Assembly: GCA_052146815.1 (NCBI GenBank)
Contig: JBKQMG010000134.1
Coordinates: forward strand, 1 to 64,000
Direction: 5' to 3'
Length of the DNA stretch: 64,000 nt
DNA from: DATJZH01 sp052146815
GTDB taxonomy: Bacteria; Actinomycetota; Actinomycetes; Streptosporangiales; Streptosporangiaceae
This document shows, in pieces, positions 26,698 to 36,120 of the stretch. The stretch's first letter is position 1. Every line of letters begins with the position of its first letter. The position numbers were made by a program, and so were the translations under genes. Under the pieces are notes generated by a model. It was not told the origin of the DNA. It made no database searches and saw only the letters and a program-made list of their open reading frames with translations.

Positions 26698-26988
26698 ATG
26701 CAGGACGCCACGCGTGACCATGCCCGGAGCTACCATCTCCACCGGCTGGCGACCGCGCTGGACACCGAGGGCTTCCACGCCACGGTGAAGACCAGTTATC
26801 CCGCTGCGCTGCGGGTCTTCATACCCGGAGCTGACATGCTGGCGGAGAGCATCGACTGCTTCCCGGGCACTGACAGCGAGGGCAGGCTGTGCTGGTTCTA
26901 CCGGTGGTCGTGGGGCGAGGTCCTGCACGACGCGGCGGACCCGCCTGGCGCCGCCGCCAAGATCGCCGAGGTACTCGCGTCCCGGTGA
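26698..26988 (+). CDS. Conserved small hypothetical protein
   Basis: 96 residues, MQDATRDHARSY at the start. A compact alpha/beta pattern with aromatic residues (CWFYRWSWGEVLH) and a C-terminal helix AAKIAEVLASR is seen. It resembles small actinobacterial proteins of unknown function. ATG 26698 follows AAGGTAGGTGAT; a longer in-frame extension to 26545 lacks a site. It converges on the dead aldehyde dehydrogenase gene. Confidence 0.65.
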   Translation: MQDATRDHARSYHLHRLATALDTEGFHATVKTSYPAALRVFIPGADMLAESIDCFPGTDSEGRLCWFYRWSWGEVLHDAADPPGAAAKIAEVLASR

Positions 26989-27024
26989 CCGGCTGCCGGA
27001 TGGCGTGCTCTGGCGAGCGCCGGG

Positions 27025-28508
27025 CTATCCGAGCGTGAACGGGTCGCGGGTCCCGCCGCTGAGCTCTACCCAGATGACTTTGGTCTGGGTGTACTCGTAG
27101 ACGGCCTCGATGCCGTTCTTGCGGCCAAGGCCGCTGTGACCACCGCCGAACGGCACATCCGGGCCGACGACCCGGTAGGCGCTGATCCACACGGTGCCTG
27201 TCCGCAGCGCGTGCGCCACCCGGTGGCCACGGTGGATGTCCTTGGTCCAGACCGCGCCCGCCAGGCCGTAGCGGCTGTCGTTGGCCAGGCGGATTGCCTC
27301 CTCCTCGGTGTCGAACGGAATGACCGCGAGCACCGGTCCGAATACTTCCTCGCGGGTCGCTGTCATAGCCGGCGTGACGTTGGTCAGCACGGTCGGCTGG
27401 ACGAAGTAGCCGCCAGTCGTTCCTCCGGCTGGCCGCCAGCGGCCATGGTGGTGCCTTCGGCCCCGGCAGCGGCGAAGAACGACAGGACCTTGCGGTACTG
27501 CGGCTCATTGGCCAGCGGCCCATCTCCGTATCGGCGTCGCGCGGGTCGCCGATCCGGATGGCGGCGGCCCGGCTGGCGATCTTGCTGACGAGCGCATCGT
27601 GCACGCTGCGCTGCACGAGCAGCCGCGAGCCTGCCGTGCAGGTCTGCCCGGTCGCCGCGAAGACGCCAGCCACGACCCCGTTGCAGGTGGCGTCGAGATC
27701 AGCATCCTCGAAGACCACGTGCGCGGACTTGCCGCCCAGCTCCAGCAGCACGCCGGTGATGTTGCCCGCGGCCGCGCGCGCTACTTCCGCGCCGACGCCC
27801 GTCGAGCCGGTGAAGCGATCTTGTCCACGTCCGGGTGCGCGGCCAGCGCCTTGCCGACCGCGGGCCCGAACCCGGTGATCACGTTGAACACTCCGGGCGG
27901 GAAGCCCGCTTCGGCGACGCGGGCGGCCAGCTCGACCGCCGAGGCCGGGGAGTGGTCACTGGGCTTGGCCACGACCGTGCAGCCCGCGGCCAGGGCCGGG
28001 GCCAGCTTCCAGCACAGCAGCAGCAGTGAGTTCGACGGGACGATGGCGGCCACCACCCCGGCCGGCTCGTGCCGGGTATAGACGAGGAAATTGGGCTTGT
28101 CCGTCAGGATCGTGGCGCCCTGCAGCTTGTCCGCCAGCCCTGCGTAGTAGTAGAACCAGGCCGGATGCCGGCCAGCTGCCCCCGCATCTCGCGCAGCAGC
28201 TTGCCCGTATCGCGCGTCTCGATCTCGGCGAGCGCGTCGGCGTCGCGCGCGATGATGTCGCCGAGGCGCCGCAGCAGCTGTGCCCGGCCGAAGCCAGTGA
28301 GGTGGTCCCGACAGCGCCCGGCGCGCCGCCGCGACGGCGAGATCGACGGCGAGGCTGTCGCCGTCGGCCGCGGTCGCCCAGGTGGTCCCGGCGAATGGGT
28401 CGACGCTGTCATAGCGGCGCCCCGACCGGGCCGGGGCGTGAGCGCCGTCGATGACGAGCTCGTACTGCGGATTTCCGGCTGGCTGTCTGCTGCCTGCGCG
28501 ATGGCCAT
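27025..28508 (-). pseudogene. Aldehyde dehydrogenase, multiply frameshifted
   Basis: Reading across frames gives a full-length NAD(P)-dependent aldehyde dehydrogenase: LTGFGRAQLLRRLGDII, NSLLLLCWKLAPALAAGCTVVAKPS, LELGGKSAHVVFEDADL (catalytic Glu), GQTCTAGSRL (catalytic Cys) and VFGPVLAVIPFDTEEEA. At least five frame changes break it, near 28465, 28310, 28160, 27820, 27520 and 27430, mostly looking like single-base losses beside C/G runs. The start is ATG 28508 with AAGGCGG upstream, 37 bases after the 3-hydroxybutyrate dehydrogenase stop, so it was the second gene of that operon. Confidence 0.85.
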
Positions 28509-28545
28509 CGCTGTCCGCCTTGTCCGGGTCTGCTGTTTCCCTAAC

Positions 28546-29304
28546 TTATTTCGCGGTCCAGCCGCCGTCGATGGTGAACGAGGCTCCGGAGGCCATCCCG
28601 GCGCCGTCACCCGCCAGCCAGACGGCAAGCTGCGCGACCTCCTGCGGCTCGATCAGCCGCTTGACGGCGCTCTCGGCGAGCAGAACCGTCTCGACCACCT
28701 GCTCCTCGGGGATGCCATGCAGGCGCGCCTGGTCGGCGATCTGCTTCTCCACCAGCGGGGTTCGCACGTAGCCGGGGCTGATGCAGTTGCTGGTCACGCC
28801 GCGAGGACCGCCCTCCAGCGCGATCACCTTTGACAGGCCCTCCAGGCCGTGCTTGGCGGCCACGTACGCGGACTTATACGGCGAGGCGCGCAGGCCGTGG
28901 ACCGAGGAGATGTTGACGATGCGGCCGAAACCCTGCTCGTACATGTGCGGCAGCACGGCGCGCACGAGCAGGAACGGCGCCTCGAGCATCAGCGCGAGGA
29001 TCCGGCGGAAGGCATCGGGCGGGAACTGCTCGATCGGCGCGACGTGCTGAATGCCGGCGTTGTTCACCAGCACGTCCACCTCGAGGGCCAGCATCTCCAG
29101 CGCCGGGGTGTCGGTGAGATCGACGGTCCACGCTTCGCCGCCGGCCTGGCTGGCGACCTCCGCCGCCCCCGCGCCATCAAGGTCGGCGGCGATGACATGC
29201 GCCCCGGCCTGTGCCAGGGCCAGGGCGCAGGCGGCGCCAATGCCGCTGGCCGCGCCGGTCACCAGGGCGCGGCGGCCGGCCAGCGGCTGAGTCGAAGCTG
29301 TCAC
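28546..29304 (-). CDS. bdhA: 3-Hydroxybutyrate dehydrogenase (SDR)
   Basis: 252 residues of the classical short-chain dehydrogenase fold: cofactor loop TGAASGIG, NNAGIQH, catalytic Ser in NISSVHG and YxxxK in SAYVAAKHG, and the C-terminal SGASFTIDGGWTAK. IQHVAPIE and SVHGLRASPYKSAY are characteristic of D-3-hydroxybutyrate dehydrogenases, which interconvert 3-hydroxybutyrate and acetoacetate with NAD. It is intact, yet sits between two broken genes. With its former operon partner, the aldehyde dehydrogenase, it would belong to short-chain acid metabolism. Confidence 0.85.
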   Translation of the reverse strand: MTASTQPLAGRRALVTGAASGIGAACALALAQAGAHVIAADLDGAGAAEVASQAGGEAWTVDLTDTPALEMLALEVDVLVNNAGIQHVAPIEQFPPDAFRRILALMLEAPFLLVRAVLPHMYEQGFGRIVNISSVHGLRASPYKSAYVAAKHGLEGLSKVIALEGGPRGVTSNCISPGYVRTPLVEKQIADQARLHGIPEEQVVETVLLAESAVKRLIEPQEVAQLAVWLAGDGAGMASGASFTIDGGWTAK

Positions 29305-29472
29305 GGGGGCGGCTCCTTAGGTTGGTAGGCAGATCACGTGGTGCGCAAGCTAACATCATGCACCCCGTACTGGCTGAATCACATCGCATGCCGCGGCACG
29401 GAGGAAGCGTGCGGATACCGGGCATATCCGGCCCGGGTCGTGCGGCAGACCCCGAGCGAAGGAGCGTGCGCA

Positions 29473-30081
29473 TTGCCTGCAGGGCCTGCCGCGATCAGGG
29501 TCACCGACATCGCGAACTCCCGGTGGCGTGCGCATGTACTCGAGTCCGGGCCGCCGGACGCTGCGGCGCTGGTCCTGGTGCACGGCAACGTCTCGTCCGC
29601 GCAATTCTTCGCCGAGACGATGAGCGGACTGGGAGCTCGGTGGCATTGCGTCGCCGTCGATCTGCGCGGCTTCGGCCAGTCCGAGGCCAGGCCGGTGGAT
29701 GCCCGGCGCGGCCGTCCGCGACTTCGCCGACGACCTGCGGGTGCTGCTGGCTGAAGCCGCGCAGGTCGCCGGCGGGCCGGACGTGCTGTCGGTGCGCGGG
29801 GACAGCGACCAGATCGTGTCGGACACCTCGCTCGTCGATCTGGGCTACCTGGGCCAGCTGGGCGCGGTGCCCGGCTGGCCCGGCGCCGAGCCCTATCCCC
29901 GCAGCCGATGGTCAGCCAGATGCGCGCGGTCCTCGACGGCTACCGCGCCGCCGGCGGCCGGTACGAGGAACATGTGCTGCCCGGCTGCGGCCACTCGCCG
30001 CATCTGGAGCGGCCGCGCGAGTTCCACGGGCTCGTCGGCGATTTCCTCGCCGCCGCCGAACGCGGCAGGCCTGCTGTCTGA
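29473..30081 (+). pseudogene. Alpha/beta hydrolase, frameshifted and internally deleted
   Basis: The N-terminal part (from TTG 29473, AAGGAG upstream) reads LVLVHGNVSSAQFFAETM...HCVAVDLRGFGQSE, the strand with the oxyanion HGN and the DLRGFG turn. After a frame change near 29700 it continues FADDLRVLLAEA, then jumps to VRGDSDQIVSDTSLVDLGYLGQLGAVPGWPG. After another change near 29900 it ends MRAVLDGYRAAGG...LPGCGHSPHLERPREF, holding the catalytic His. Relatives, as I recall them, have about 130 more residues, including the nucleophile Ser, between LLAEA and VRGD. The gene is therefore dead by deletion, not merely by miscalled bases. Confidence 0.8.
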
Positions 30082-30206
30082 TGCGCCGCATTCGCGGGTA
30101 GTTTCCCAAGAGCCCCCCATCCGTCCGACGCGGGTCGGCCGGCCGTAACCGGCTGCGCCCCGGCGGGCGGCGCCGGCTGAGCCGACGACAGGGAGGAGCG
30201 GCACAG

Positions 30207-31127
30207 ATGAGCCTCTACACGGTGGTCCGGCATCCTCGCGCGCATGCCCGCCGAACCATCGGCGGTCAGCCGCCTGAGGGATACTCCGGATTCAACGCCC
30301 GGCTGGCGGCCTGGATCACGGCCAGGGTCGGCTCAATGTGGACGGTGTACATCTGCGTCGCCATCACGGTGATCTGGATGGTGCTCGGGGCCCGGCAGGT
30401 GCTGGGTTTCGATCCCTACCCTTATCCGTTCCTGCTGTTCCTCGGCAACGTCGTGCAGCTGCTGCTGATCTTCATCATCCTGCTCGGCCAGCGGGTTCTC
30501 GGCTACACGGCGGACAGCCGGTCCACGGCGACCTACGAGGACGCCGAGGCGATCCTCGTTGACTGCGCGCAGATCCAGAACCACCTGATCGCGCAGGACG
30601 CGCACCTGGCCAGCTGGTCGCAGCTGGGGCCGGAGGAGAAGGAGGTGCTCGCGCGCGCGGCCGAGCGGATCGAGCCGCCGCCGCGGCCCGGCGGCGAGCC
30701 GGTCGGCTTCAACGGCCGGTTCGCGGCATGGCTGACGACGAGGGCGGGGACGATGACCGCCTTCTACGTGGCGGTGATCTTCCAGGCGGCCTGGATGGTG
30801 GCCGGCCAGCTGCTCGGCTTCGACCCCTACCCGTACCTGTTCCTGCTGTTCCTGTCCAGCCTGGCGCAGCTGCTGCTGATGTTCGTCATCATGGTCGGGC
30901 AGCGGGTCCTCGGCCAGGAGGCGGAACGGCGCTCGGCCCAGACCTACTTCAACGCCGAGGCGGTATTGCACGCCTGCGAGCGGCTGCAGGCGCATCTGCG
31001 GGCCCAGGATCTGGCTATCCGGCGCGTCGTGCAGCATCTGCAGGACTGCCGCCCGGCTGGCCCGCAGGACGGCCGCCCGAACCGCGGATCTGCTGACACC
31101 GCCTGGCGGCTGCCGGGCTCAGAGTGA
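30207..31127 (+). CDS. Tandem DUF1003 membrane protein
   Basis: 306 residues with two DUF1003 units (about 30-110 and 165-250). Each has two transmembrane helices and the shared motifs LGFDPYPYPFLLFL / LGFDPYPYLFLLFL and LLGQRVLGYTADSRS / MVGQRVLGQEAERRS. DUF1003 proteins are usually single-unit, so this is an internal duplication. A C-terminal helix and a short tail follow. Start ATG 30207 has GGGAGGAG upstream. Function is unknown. Confidence 0.85.
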   Translation: MSLYTVVRHPRAHARRTIGGQPPEGYSGFNARLAAWITARVGSMWTVYICVAITVIWMVLGARQVLGFDPYPYPFLLFLGNVVQLLLIFIILLGQRVLGYTADSRSTATYEDAEAILVDCAQIQNHLIAQDAHLASWSQLGPEEKEVLARAAERIEPPPRPGGEPVGFNGRFAAWLTTRAGTMTAFYVAVIFQAAWMVAGQLLGFDPYPYLFLLFLSSLAQLLLMFVIMVGQRVLGQEAERRSAQTYFNAEAVLHACERLQAHLRAQDLAIRRVVQHLQDCRPAGPQDGRPNRGSADTAWRLPGSE

Positions 31128-31181
31128 CAGTGGCGCCGTCTCGCCGTCGGCCAGCCCGGCCGCCTGGCGGGCCCGGTGCCC

Positions 31182-31217
31182 GGCTGATGCGGTGCCTCCG
31201 GCTGATGCGGTGCCTCC
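31182..31217. repeat. 18-bp perfect tandem duplication
   Basis: GGCTGATGCGGTGCCTCC occurs twice in direct succession next to the 3' end of the agmatine-deiminase-like remnant. It may be a slippage or repair scar of that decay. Confidence 0.9.
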
Positions 31218-31560
31218 GGCTGCTGCTGGGCGCGCAGTGGATGCCGCCGCCGGCCTCGGCCAGGCCGCTAATGGTGAGCGGGATAACCAACACCGGTCCC
31301 ATATCCCGCATCCACAGGTCGTCGTTGACCATGGGGTTGATCTCAACCCTTTCCGCAGGCCGGGGCGTACCAGCCATCCGCTGCCGGAGCGCCTGCGGCG
31401 GCTGCGGGATGATCCGTGACGGCGGCAGCAGTGCGCCAGGGCCGGCCCGCGGCTAGTCCGGCCGCGCAGCCTGCGGCCAGAACCGCCCGCCGGGACAGCG
31501 CCGGCCGGGACGGCTCCGGCCGGGCCTGGGCTGCCCCGGACGGGGCCGCCGGGGACGGGC
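31212..31560 (-). pseudogene. Remnant of a Tat-exported agmatine deiminase-like protein
   Basis: Three recognisable pieces in order on the minus strand. First is a twin-arginine signal, SRRAVLAAGCAAGLAAG (about 31445-31500). Second is DDLWMRDMGPV, the substrate-site block of the peptidyl-arginine/agmatine deiminase family. Third is LAEAGGGIHCA, the C-terminal block carrying the catalytic Cys; in a shifted frame CAxQQQP follows, as in the family. Everything between them is deleted and the frame changes at least twice. An intact gene would encode about 350 residues; here about 100 remain. Confidence 0.7.
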
Positions 31561-31595
31561 TCGCGGGGATCCCTCCGGGCCCTGGCCGGCGGCGG

Positions 31596-32009
31596 TCAGG
31601 ACGCCCGCCCCGATTGCTCTTCGAGTGCCACCTCACGGATCCCCTGATGGGCGTGCCGGGTGGCACGCAGCTCGTCATCGGTAGCGTGCTCCAGCGTCAG
31701 CAGCGTGTTGTCGGCGCCCGGCATCGCCTGAAGGATCTCGTCGAGCTTGCGCTGCGTAGCCGCCTGCTGCCGGGCCTGAGTGTGCTGGATGACGAAGACC
31801 ATGGCCAGCGTCAGTGCCGCGACCAGGGTCTGGAAGACGGTCTCCCATCGGCCGGGAAAGCCGACGGCCAGGCTGACGATGACCCAGATCAGGTCCGCGA
31901 CCAGCACGATCACGGCCGTCACCGGACGTGATGATCGCTGGTCCAGGCCAAACAGGAACCGGCTGCCCAGCGGTCGCGGGCGGTCTCGGGAGACCTCGGG
32001 ATCAGACAT
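31596..32009 (-). CDS. Low-affinity iron permease family (PF04120) membrane protein
   Basis: 137 residues with two transmembrane helices (VTAVIVLVADLIWVIVSLAV and VFQTLVAALTLAMVFVIQ), then the conserved cytoplasmic helix HTQARQQAATQRKLDEIL. ATRHAH..IRE closes the domain. The family is named after yeast Fet4-related sequences, but a transport role in bacteria is unproven. It probably begins at ATG 32009, although the spacing of the nearest GAGG is tight. It is downstream of the broken YihY gene. Confidence 0.78.
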   Translation of the reverse strand: MSDPEVSRDRPRPLGSRFLFGLDQRSSRPVTAVIVLVADLIWVIVSLAVGFPGRWETVFQTLVAALTLAMVFVIQHTQARQQAATQRKLDEILQAMPGADNTLLTLEHATDDELRATRHAHQGIREVALEEQSGRAS

Positions 32010-32077
32010 ACCCTCATGAACCAGCGCAGCTGGCCGGCCATTCCGCTGCGTGACCAGGCAGGCCGCTCGCGAGCCGG

Positions 32078-33124
32078 CTAAGCAGACCGCTCTCGAGCCG
32101 GCTCGTCAGCGGGCGGAGTGACCTCCTCGGCGGCCTGCGGCGTCTCGCTGGCGGGCTTGGCCCCCGGCGGGCGGTCGGTGTAGGTGACGTCGACCTGCTG
32201 TTCCTCTCGGCGCTGGTTCTGCAGCGCCTGCAGTGCATGCTGGCCCGGTCGGCCTCGGTGAGCGGCGGCTGGACGATCGCGCGCGGCCAGAGGCGGTGCG
32301 ACAGCACTACGTTGACTTCGGCGGAATACACCGTGACCTCGACGCCGATGTAGATCCAGGCCCCACCAGGCCGAGCACGGTAGCGAAAATCCCGTAGACC
32401 GAGTCGTGGGACAGGTAATGATGCACCAGGTAGGTGCCGAGCGCCTGCATCAGCGTCCAGCCCACTCCGCCGACGATCGCGCCGGGGAGCAGCTTGCGGC
32501 TCGGGACGCCTTTGGGCGTCAGGACGCGGAAGCCGAGAAAGTACATCCCGATGTTCGTCAGGGCCGCGAGGAGATCGGCGACTGCCACCACGACAGTGGC
32601 GTTGTGCGAGAACGAGGGCAGAAACGTCAGCAGCGTGGTGATACCCGCGCCGAGACCGAGGACGGCGAGGAACAGCACGGCCCGGCCGAGGCGCTGCACA
32701 TAGCCGGGCCGGGCGGGGCCGGGCAGGTCCAGACCTGCTCCGTGGTGAACAGGCCGGCCTGGGCCAGGCCGGTCGCACCCCAGATCAGGCTCAGCAGGCC
32801 GATGATCAGGCCGATCACGCTGGACCGCCGCAGCTCGTGCACGTTGCCGGTCAGCTGTTTTCCGATCAGCGGGAAGTCCCTGGCCACCGCGTGCAGCACC
32901 GTGGTCCGCACCGACGGGTCGCTGGCCGCGACCAGCCCCAGCAGCGTGACCAGGACCAGCAGCAGCGGGAACACCGCGACCAGGCCCGAATGCGCCAGGT
33001 TGCCGACGAGGACGCCGCCGTTGTCGTCACCGAACTTCTTGATGACGCCGAAGACGAAGGCGGCCGGCTTGGTGTTCTGCTGCGTCTTGTCCACCCGGCG
33101 GATCACGCGCTCGATGGGGTTCAC
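32078..33124 (-). pseudogene. YihY/BrkB-family inner membrane protein, frameshifted (copy 1)
   Basis: Begins at GTG 33124 with AGGAGGG upstream. Frame one reads FGVIKKFGDDNGGVLVGNLAHSG...LVTLLGLVAASDP and GLAQAGLFTTEQVW. Frame two continues VQRLGRAVLFLAVLGLGAGI through LLPGAIVGGVGWTLMQALGTYL. Frame three has YIGVEVTVYSAEVNVV, and a fourth carries the acidic C-terminal tail to TAG at 32078. The three junctions, near 32735, 32375 and 32235, each look like a single lost base. Apart from these, the YihY fold is complete. Confidence 0.82.
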
Positions 33125-33176
33125 CGCCGCTGCCCTCCTGTTGTCGCTATTCGCGTGGTGCTCGCGCGGCTGACGG

Positions 33177-33977
33177 TCACCGCCGGTCGCCGGCCGGCTC
33201 GTGGTGCAGCCGCGGCCCGGAGGCCAGCACCGCCGCCGGCGGAAGCAGGACCAGCACGGGCAGCAGGTCCGGGGCGGCGGCCGCCACCGCGATGCTCGCG
33301 GCCGCGCCGGCGACGATGGCCGCCAGCGAGCCGAGGCTGCGGCCGAATCCAGCGGGCCGCTGCCGGGTCGCGAGGCCCGCGACGATGCCCGTCAGGGTGC
33401 TGGTCAGATAGGTCGATGACATCTGCCCCAGACGGCGGACCGCCGCGCTCTGCATGCCCATCGCCACCGCGCCGGTAGCGAGCAGGGCGAGCTTGCCGGA
33501 CGTCCCCGGATGGCCGCCGGCGGCGAGCCAGCCAGCGCTGAACCCGATTAGCACGACCGCCTCAGCGGCCAGGCAGATGGTGACGCGGGCCGGCCAGACG
33601 CTCTGATCCTGCTGCGGGTGCGGGCCCGCCAGCGGCGCGCCGATCGCGACGCCCGCCGCGTAGCCGGCCAGCGCCAGGCCGCCGTGCAGGGCCAGGGCCG
33701 CGTTACGGCTGCCCGCCGCCACGCCGAGCAGGACCATGTTGCCGGTGATCACGCTGCTGAACGCGCCGCCGAGGTGCAGGAAGCTTGCCGCGTCCACGAC
33801 GCCGGTCCCGAAAGTGAGCACCACCACGAGAGAGTCGCGGAGCGTGGCAGGGCGCGAGACACCACGGCCGTCACGGGGGCCTGCCGTGGCCGAGGCGCCC
33901 GGGGCCGCGCGATCGCCTGGCGTGCTGCCAGCCTCCGGCCGGGCGTGGACCCCCGGCCCGTCAGGTGGGTCGGGCAT
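33177..33977 (-). CDS. DUF1275 (YoaK-like) membrane protein
   Basis: 266 residues with about six transmembrane helices. Family motifs include TFGTGVVDAASFLHLGG (helix 1), SVITGNMVLLGVA and MGMQSAAVRRLGQMSSTYLTSTLTG. The N-terminal 40 residues are Pro/Gly-rich. ATG 33977 lies inside the last codons of the upstream YihY-like gene (17-base overlap). Function is unknown. It separates the two damaged YihY genes. Confidence 0.85.
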   Translation of the reverse strand: MPDPPDGPGVHARPEAGSTPGDRAAPGASATAGPRDGRGVSRPATLRDSLVVVLTFGTGVVDAASFLHLGGAFSSVITGNMVLLGVAAGSRNAALALHGGLALAGYAAGVAIGAPLAGPHPQQDQSVWPARVTICLAAEAVVLIGFSAGWLAAGGHPGTSGKLALLATGAVAMGMQSAAVRRLGQMSSTYLTSTLTGIVAGLATRQRPAGFGRSLGSLAAIVAGAAASIAVAAAAPDLLPVLVLLPPAAVLASGPRLHHEPAGDRR

Positions 33978-34701
33978 CAAGGCCGCCGGGGCTGACCCAG
34001 CGGAACCCCTGCTTCGCGTTCGGGCTGGCCCAGTACAAGATCGCGAACATCAGGCTGACGAGAACCAGGAGGACGGGCCACTTGGCGATGTCCCGGACGG
34101 TCACCGCCGTTGACCCGATGCCCAGCACCTGACCGACGTGCCGGGCCAGGCCGCCGGTGACCACGACCATCACCGCGGACACCACCATCAGCACCAGCAT
34201 GGCCAGTGTGACGCCCAGCCGGATCGGCAGCGTCTTCCAGACCGGCCGGCCTTCCGGGACGTCGTAGATGGCGTTGGACGCCCGCATGAACGCGGCGATG
34301 TAGCTGGAAGCAGAATTGAGGCCGAGAACGATGCCGATGATCGCGGCGACGCCGGCTGAAGCGTGACTGTGCTGCAGATGGCTGACCGCCGACAGGAAGA
34401 TACTGCGCGCCGCGTGCGGCGCTGCCGTCGCCAGGCTGGTCATCAGCGGCTGGGTCGCGGACTTGCCGATCAGGCCGAGCAGTGAGACCAGGACCAGGAG
34501 GCCGGGGAAAATCGACAGCACCGCGTAGTAGGTCAGCGCTGCGGCCCGGTCCTGCAGGATGTCGTTGCGGTACTCCCGCACCGCCCGCCGGCCCGCGGCC
34601 AGCCACGAGCCGGTGCCCAGGTCAGATGGCTTCTCGGGCGCGCCGTCGCCATCAGCCGGAACTGCCCGGCCCGGTGACTGGGTGCTGCTGCGGTCTGCCA
34701 T
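33961..34701 (-). pseudogene. YihY/BrkB-family protein, C-terminally truncated (copy 2)
   Basis: 246 residues: DRAAALTYYAVLSIFPGLLVLVSL is the family's first helix block, GLNSASSYIAAFMRASNAIYDVPEGRP the cytoplasmic loop, and FAILYWASPNAKQGFRWVSPGG the approach to the last two helices. The protein then stops after LDARPT, where relatives continue for about 70-90 residues with two more helices and the N(A/L)AxLxGAE-type motif. The cut coincides with the start of the DUF1275 gene, indicating a deletion junction. Start ATG 34701 has AGGAGGA about 12 bases upstream. It might still be translated, but with an incomplete membrane domain. Confidence 0.7.
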
Positions 34702-34855
34702 CGTGGTGCGTCCTCCTGTTGGGCCGGCTGGTCCGCCGGGCCGCGCCGGCGCGGATACCTGTAGCTACCCCGCCAGGCCGCCCTCTAACAGGACCGGGGC
34801 CGGCCCCATAGCGTGGACGGCAGGACTGATACCGGATAGCCGCGAAGGAGCAGGT

Positions 34856-35689
34856 ATGACGCAAGGCACGCAGTCGCCGCACGCTACGCAGGGCCCGGCG
34901 GACGGTCAGCAGCACGGAACGCGGCCCGCCACGGCAGAGCGCGGCCACCGGGTATGGACGGAGCCGAACGGGCGCCGGGTGCGGGTGCTCCTGGGCGGCC
35001 AGGCGGTCGCCGACAGCTCGCGAACGCTGTACCTGTTCGAGACCGGGCATCTGCCCGTCTACTACTTCCCGCGATCCGACGTGCGTTTCGATCTGCTCGA
35101 GGCCTCCGCGCACCAGACGCACTGCCCCTTTAAGGGCGACGCGTCGTACTACACCGTCGCGGCCGGGGGCCGGCGGGCCGAGAATGCCGTCTGGGCCTAT
35201 CCGCAGCCGCTGCCGTCCGTCGGCGAGATCGCGGACTATGTGGCCTTCTACTGGAATGCCGCGGACGCCTGGTACGAGGAAGACGACGAGGTGTTCAAGC
35301 ATCCCCGCGATCCGTATCACCGCGTCGACGTCCTGCAGTCCTCGCGGCACGTCCAGATCCGGATCGGCGACCTGATCGTCGCGGACAGCCGTCGGCCGCG
35401 GCTGCTTTTCGAGACCAGCCTGCCCGTCCGCTATTACCTGCCCAAGCTCGACGTCCGGCAGGATCTGCTGGTGCCCTCCCCGACGCGCAGCCGCTGCCCG
35501 TACAAGGGCGAGGCCGTCTACTGGTCCGCCGACGTCGCCGGCGCCCGCCTGGACGACGTCGTCTGGAGCTACCCGGCGCCGATCCCGGAGGCACCGAAGA
35601 TCGAGAACCTGATGGCATTCTTCAGCGAGAAGGTCGACACGATCGTGGACGGCGTTCTGCAGGAGCGGCCCGTCACCCCCTGGTCGTGA
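34856..35689 (+). CDS. Double DUF427 domain protein (paralogue)
   Basis: 277 residues, two DUF427 units after a 30-residue polar leader. Unit one has AVADSSRTLYLFETGHLPVYYFPRSDVR, HCPFKGDASYY and ENAVWAYP; unit two has IVADSRRPRLLFETSLPVRYYLP, RCPYKGEAVYWS and DDVVWSYPAPI. This matches the gene at 8803-9573 in layout. AAGGAG lies 6 bases before ATG 34856; upstream in-frame sequence lacks a site. Intact within the decayed zone. Function is unknown. Confidence 0.85.
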   Translation: MTQGTQSPHATQGPADGQQHGTRPATAERGHRVWTEPNGRRVRVLLGGQAVADSSRTLYLFETGHLPVYYFPRSDVRFDLLEASAHQTHCPFKGDASYYTVAAGGRRAENAVWAYPQPLPSVGEIADYVAFYWNAADAWYEEDDEVFKHPRDPYHRVDVLQSSRHVQIRIGDLIVADSRRPRLLFETSLPVRYYLPKLDVRQDLLVPSPTRSRCPYKGEAVYWSADVAGARLDDVVWSYPAPIPEAPKIENLMAFFSEKVDTIVDGVLQERPVTPWS

Positions 35690-35761
35690 CCCGAAGGCGC
35701 CGGGGCGGGCGGCGGAGCCGGTGACCGGGTTAGCGGGCGCCTAGAGCGGTGCTCCCGCCTG

Positions 35762-36120
35762 CTAGCGCGGTGCCGCCAGCCGTCGTGCGGCTTGCACGAC
35801 GCTGGCGCGGCGCCGTCGCGCTCCGCCGGGTCATCGGGGTCAGCGCCGCCCAGCATCCGGGCCAGCTGCGGCACGCAGAACCACCACGCGGATAGCGCGA
35901 TGAGCACGAACACCAGGTGAGCGGGGTCGATGTCGCCGTCGAGCAGGCCGTCACGCTGAGCGGCCGCGACGGCGGCGACCTTGGCCTGGTAGTGCGCCGT
36001 GCGCTTCGCCTCGTCGGCTGCGGGGCCGCCGGCCAGGCCCTCCCACAGCAGCAGCCGGGCCAGCTCTGGATGGGCCGCGTAGTAGTCGAAAGTGCGCCCG
36101 GCGAACTCGCCGATGTCCCG
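35762..36120 (-). pseudogene. TetR-family regulator, C-terminal fragment
   Basis: Only the ligand-binding half survives: GRTFDYYAAHPELARLLLWEGLAG, AHYQAKVAAVAAAQRDGLLDGDIDPAHLVFVLIALSAWW, as in TetR proteins of the PF17926-like type. The helix-turn-helix half is gone. Near 35825 one base is lost; restoring it gives RRRASVVQAARRLAAPR then TAG at 35762. The 5' break at about 36120 meets the tail of an SDR gene on the other strand. Confidence 0.7.

Noticed and set aside
27025..33124. Programmed frameshifting as explanation for the broken frames
   Set aside because: Too many frame changes per gene at unrelated positions, with no slippery heptamers or pseudoknots evident and with large deletions in neighbours. 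Decay, or in part miscalled bases, is simpler.
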